Source of the DNA: Lichenostomus cassidix
Taxonomy: Eukaryota > Chordata > Aves > Passeriformes > Meliphagidae
DNA: 64,000 nt
Reading direction: 5' to 3'
Assembly (NCBI GenBank): GCA_008360975.2
Contig: CM039182.1
Location: forward strand, 14,170,324-14,234,323
Under the pieces are notes generated by a model, which was given only the letters and a program-made list of their open reading frames with translations, was not told the DNA's origin and did not search any database. The number at the start of each line of letters is the position of its first letter. The first letter of the stretch is position 1. Of this stretch, positions 59,961 through 64,000 are shown piece by piece. The position numbers and the translations under genes were made by a program.

Positions 59961-62389
59961 ATAATTAATGTGAAATATTTATCTATTCCCAGAGCAAACA
60001 CAGCAAGTAGAGAATGTTTTAAAAACTCTCCCCTTCCTCCTTTTGGCACATGATGATGTGTAAGTGCATAAAAGCAGTGTGCAGACAATACCTCCTTTTT
60101 TAAAAGTTGCCCTTGGCTGGTGCCAAAAGGATTGTGTTGGACTGGCTACCTTGTCCACTGCCTCGGTGTTGATGTCAACACATTTACAGCCCTATGGGGA
60201 TAATTTTGAGCATGTTGTTGCTGCTGATGCTGCTCCCAGATGGGTGCTACCCTCTGCATCTCCCCCATCTGTGCTCAGCAGTGAGGCCTCAAGCTCTCCC
60301 CAATATTGTACCTGCAGCTTCAGAGGGAGGGAGCAGAAAGTCCTCTTCAGATCTTAATTAAGCTTCACATGCAGTCTTCCTGTCTTGAGGCACAGATTCA
60401 TTAAGGTCATAAACAGCCACCACTCATCCCAACTGGTTAGCTGATAAAATGGTGTGTTGACTCCAAAACACTATTTTAAAATTCTTGTATACTTAATAGG
60501 CCCCAAAAGTCAGAAGGTAAGAAAAGCATCTTTGTGCTCATGCAAGTCTGTGCAGTTACCCAGTTCTGAGATTTCCATCCCTCCCAAGCCTGAATCCCAG
60601 GTCTGGCTGGCCATGCAGTCTGGATCTATGTTTTGTACCTCCAACTTCTTTGTATTTAAACACTATTTGGTCTTAAATCTCCCCCAAAGTGAGGGACAGA
60701 GCTTCTGGTACTAGGGACAGAGGTGCTGTGAATTATAACAGTTTCATTTTGAAAACTTTTTGGTTTTTGTTTGTTTTAAAATGAACACTTTGCATGATAT
60801 CTCCGGAGAACTCCTGTCTATCATTTTACATGTTATTGGATTAATATATAAGAGAGAGTGGAGTCTGAGAGGCAGCTGTAAGACCTACTTCTTAGCATCT
60901 TTCATCTTTGCAGGAAAGATATTTGAAAGGCATCTTAAGAGAGCAGAGTGGCTTGAAATAAGGTACAGCCTCAGCTCTGTGAGTCAGCACAGATCAGCAC
61001 TGTGAAGTGGTTCACACAGGGAAACATCTCAGTTAGATGCTGCATCACATTCCAAAAGGATCACCTGAGGCTCATGCTGCCTCTGCCTGCTGCTGCCATG
61101 AGCTCCTGGTCCTCTTCTTAATCCTGAACAGAGGTCTCTGGTGACACCCAGACCCTGCATAGAGCCAAGCAGATGAGTTTCTGTGTGGGACAGAGACAAG
61201 CACTTTCTTTCAGGCAGAAAATATTTTGTTTGTGTAGCTCCCTCTGCTCCAGTCAGCACCACAGCACCATCTTCCACCAGTCCTCACATGGGTATTTGAT
61301 GACACACCAAACAGATAGCAGCTTACAGGGAGGGGAAGAAGACGAAATGAGACCTGTGTGCTGCTGGATATGACAAGCCAAGAGAGCAAGGAAGAAATAA
61401 AGAGTGTGCCAGAGGCACAGACCATGCTTGTGAAGTGTGTTCAAGTCTTAACCTCAGAGCATTTTCTCTGCATCCCAGCCCACCCTTGCAGAGGAAGTAT
61501 CCAGTTTGGACCAAAGAGCAGATCTCTGGTGAGAAGGTGGCTGAAAGCTTCTGCTTACACCAAGGACTTAAAAAACCTTTGCACCAGAGGAAGTAAATGC
61601 TTCTTTAAGATCAGAGTACCTGGCAGGAGCTGTGAGTTTCCATGACCTGGGAGCAGGACATGATTAGGCAAGGTGCTTATAAGGTGTTTCATCCCAGCTC
61701 AACCACTGGCACACATTTGGGGTTTTCTCCTACATTGTAAAGGCTACAATTTGCCTTCACCTCTAGATCCTTTAAATAATTCTCTCTTTTCTCTATCTCC
61801 TTCCATTTATTTTTCCTCACCTTGCATTTTATGTTTCCCATCATTCAGCAAGAATCACTCACCTCCCTCCACCCCTTTCCCGAGGCATTTCCACATTTAT
61901 AATTATGAACAGTTTAAGCAGTCCAAAGTTCTTTGATACAAGACCATTTCCCAGTGCTTTATAAAGCCATCAAGAGTAGAAATGTTTGGCAAGGTTTGTT
62001 GTGTTGGATTTCTGTTTTGGTTTGTAATCTTGGAGAGGCACTGTCACAAAACCTGCCCAGAGAAACGTCAGAAGGACACCGGGGAAGATCCTGAGGTGAC
62101 AGATTTTCACTAGGGAGCATTAGCACATCTATTGTTCAAGGCAGAAATTTAGGAACTTGCTGAGAGGTCTCATGTTAGTGATGGGATTTTGTCATTTCCA
62201 TGCAGCTTGACCAAATTTGGCCAATTTTTGTCTATGAAAACTTTCAGACTGCACGTGGCCAATAAATTCCAGCTGGAGTTTGCCAGCTAAAATACCTTTG
62301 TACTGAACAGGCTCCTGCTGAGGGGCCATGAGATGCCAGCTGAGCTTTCCACACCTCCCCTCATGGGGCAAAACCACTGGGGGGCACAG
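59961..62389. other. Intergenic region, nothing recognised
   Basis: Mixed composition, short overlapping open frames on both strands without domains. No tRNA or repeat family recognised. Confidence 0.6.
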
Positions 62390-62710
62390 GACCAAATTAA
62401 AGTTATTTTAGCAACCTTAATAGTAGAGTTGCCTTTAATTAATGGCTCAATGACGCTATTTGAAGCTGTGCAGACAGACAAGATGAAGATTCCCACTATA
62501 TTGGAGCCATTAGAGAAAATAATATTTGCTGTATTGAAAGTATGCAGAATAAAGCTTCTACAAGAAACATGTTCGTATCACCAAATATGTCAAACATATG
62601 TTTTTATTGTTTGTCAAAAGAATTGTTTCATTATTTGTTACTCCACAGTGCATTGCCAAGATTTACACATTAGTTCAAATAACAGGGTTGCTTGAAAGAG
62701 CAAGATGACG
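62390..62710. promoter_or_regulatory. Candidate conserved non-coding element C
   Basis: About 320 bases, AT-rich but complex, with TTTAATTAATGG, a CATATG-centred palindrome AAACATATGTTT (62592-62603), several ATTGTTT SOX-type cores (62606, 62622 area) and TCAATGACGC. A 120-codon open frame overlaps the block (62333-62695) but shows no domain. Strongest of the three candidates by appearance. Confidence 0.4.
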
Positions 62711-64000
62711 TCTTTATAAAAAAAGCTTGTGTAATTGGCATAAACTCATCTTGGCTGGGCTCTGTCATGGATTGTCTATAATATTACATTACCAGGACAC
62801 TGGATAAAAAGGAGATAAGCCCGTCAGGCTAAAGCTTGGGGTAGAGAATGTCAAGAGGGGTGAGAGACAGCATCTGCAGGAGTTTCTCCCCTCGAGCTCT
62901 CTGGAAACCAGGCTCAGCAAAAACATTTGTAAAAGAGAAGCAAGGAGTAAAAACAACAAGGCAATAAAAAAAAATAAAAAGACTAAAATATTCACACCAA
63001 GAAATAAATGCATCCCCGAGGCAGGATGAGAGAGCAACTCAGGGAATTTTTCTGCAGATAACACAACTTGGTAAAAAATCCCCAGACTCTCCACCTGCAA
63101 CTCGTGCATTGGTGATGGGAGGATGGAGGATTGCATGGACTGTTAGTGCACCCACGTGAGGGAGGACACTGCAGTTCTCTTAGAGCTTACTGAGACCACA
63201 ACTGCTGCAGAAACTGGTGTGCAACAAGGGGTCAGAAGGTACAAAACCCTGCCAAAGCCACTATCTGAGCTGTCAGGCATGTACACACTGAGCAGAGCCA
63301 GCAGAAGAGGATGGTGGAGCCACAGCCTCCAGGTGTGAGGTGCCCAGAGGGAGCCATCCTGGCCAGGTGAAGGAATGCCTGTGAGCCACATGAAGAAATG
63401 TCAAACAACTAACAAAAAGTTGCCTATGGGAAGCCTACAAAAGAAAAAAATACCCTGAAGTGCTTTTTGTTAATGAGGCTCTTTTCCTATTTTTCTCTAT
63501 TTAATTCTAACAGTGAGCAGAAGAGCTTTAAGAAGGAGCAGGGCAGACCTCTAACCCAGCACAGATTCCTCCAGGCCATTAACAGCTCTCCAAACAACTA
63601 CAGCTACACAGCCTTGACATTCCTGATCTTTTACAACAAACTGGGCATTGAAACAAGATTTTCCATGTTTGCTTCTTCATGTTACAAAAATTAGAAAGGA
63701 ACAAAAAATTACAGGCTGCACCAAAACACACAGACCCAGAGGGACATTCCTGAGTGTCCGCCCTGTGTCTGACCCCAGGCTGGCACTGGTAACTCGAGCT
63801 GCTCTGGAAATGCCAGCCATGTCAGTGGCCATCACAAGTTTTCCTGCCAGGGCTGTAGCTCCAGCAGCAGATTGCTGAGGAGCCACAGAAACACTACAGG
63901 AGCCTTGTGGTATAAACAGGCAGTCAGTGCCACCACTCCTGTCATCCATGCCTATAGGGTCTCTGGAATTTTGCCCTGATGGAAACAGTCAGAACCACAG
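62711..64000. other. Intergenic region, nothing recognised
   Basis: A-rich patch near 62965-62985. Open frames on both strands in 63.1-63.9 kb are under 120 codons and lack recognisable domains. Confidence 0.6.

Noticed and set aside
1..64000. tRNA, rRNA, CRISPR array or viral gene
   Set aside because: None seen; the window is a vertebrate gene with intron and intergenic DNA.

Overview
The window looks like nuclear DNA from a vertebrate, most probably a bird. It is AT-rich, its introns are compact, and I recognise almost no interspersed repeats. It holds most of one split protein-coding gene whose exons read on the + strand as ARHGAP12, a Rho GTPase-activating protein with WW, PH and RhoGAP domains. 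This identification rests on recalled similarity of the translated exons to mammalian ARHGAP12, not on a search.

Layout: 1-7715 is the end of an intron. The SH3-coding 5' part of the gene lies upstream of the window. Sixteen coding exons follow between 7716 and 48621. They join in one open frame through GT-AG introns and give the last 619 residues, ending at TGA 48619-48621. The order is WW1 (exon 1), a WW-like segment overlapping WW2 (exons 2-3), a basic and Ser/Pro-rich linker with a 25-codon cassette (exons 4-5), PH domain (exons 6-9), charged linker (exons 10-11) and RhoGAP domain (exons 12-16, with the arginine finger in exon 13). From 48622 comes a 3' UTR with polyadenylation signals near 49386, 50095 and 50954. 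From about 51 kb to 64 kb I see no gene. This appears to be intergenic DNA with GC-richer stretches around 53-57 kb and three blocks (about 58.56-59.12, 59.60-59.96 and 62.39-62.71 kb) that resemble conserved non-coding elements.

The most unusual signal is inside the RhoGAP domain. The intron at 47648-47920 is only 273 bp, is a multiple of three, has no in-frame stop and carries a CpG-dense, G-rich core. If retained it would insert 91 codons into the GAP fold without breaking the frame. Two exons (PH at 37309 and linker at 41523) begin at NAGNAG tandem acceptors that could add or swap single residues. Two frame-neutral cassette-type exons have weak donors. Together these suggest a gene whose protein interaction and GAP modules may be tuned by splicing. 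No tRNA, rRNA, CRISPR array, viral gene or intact mobile element was found.
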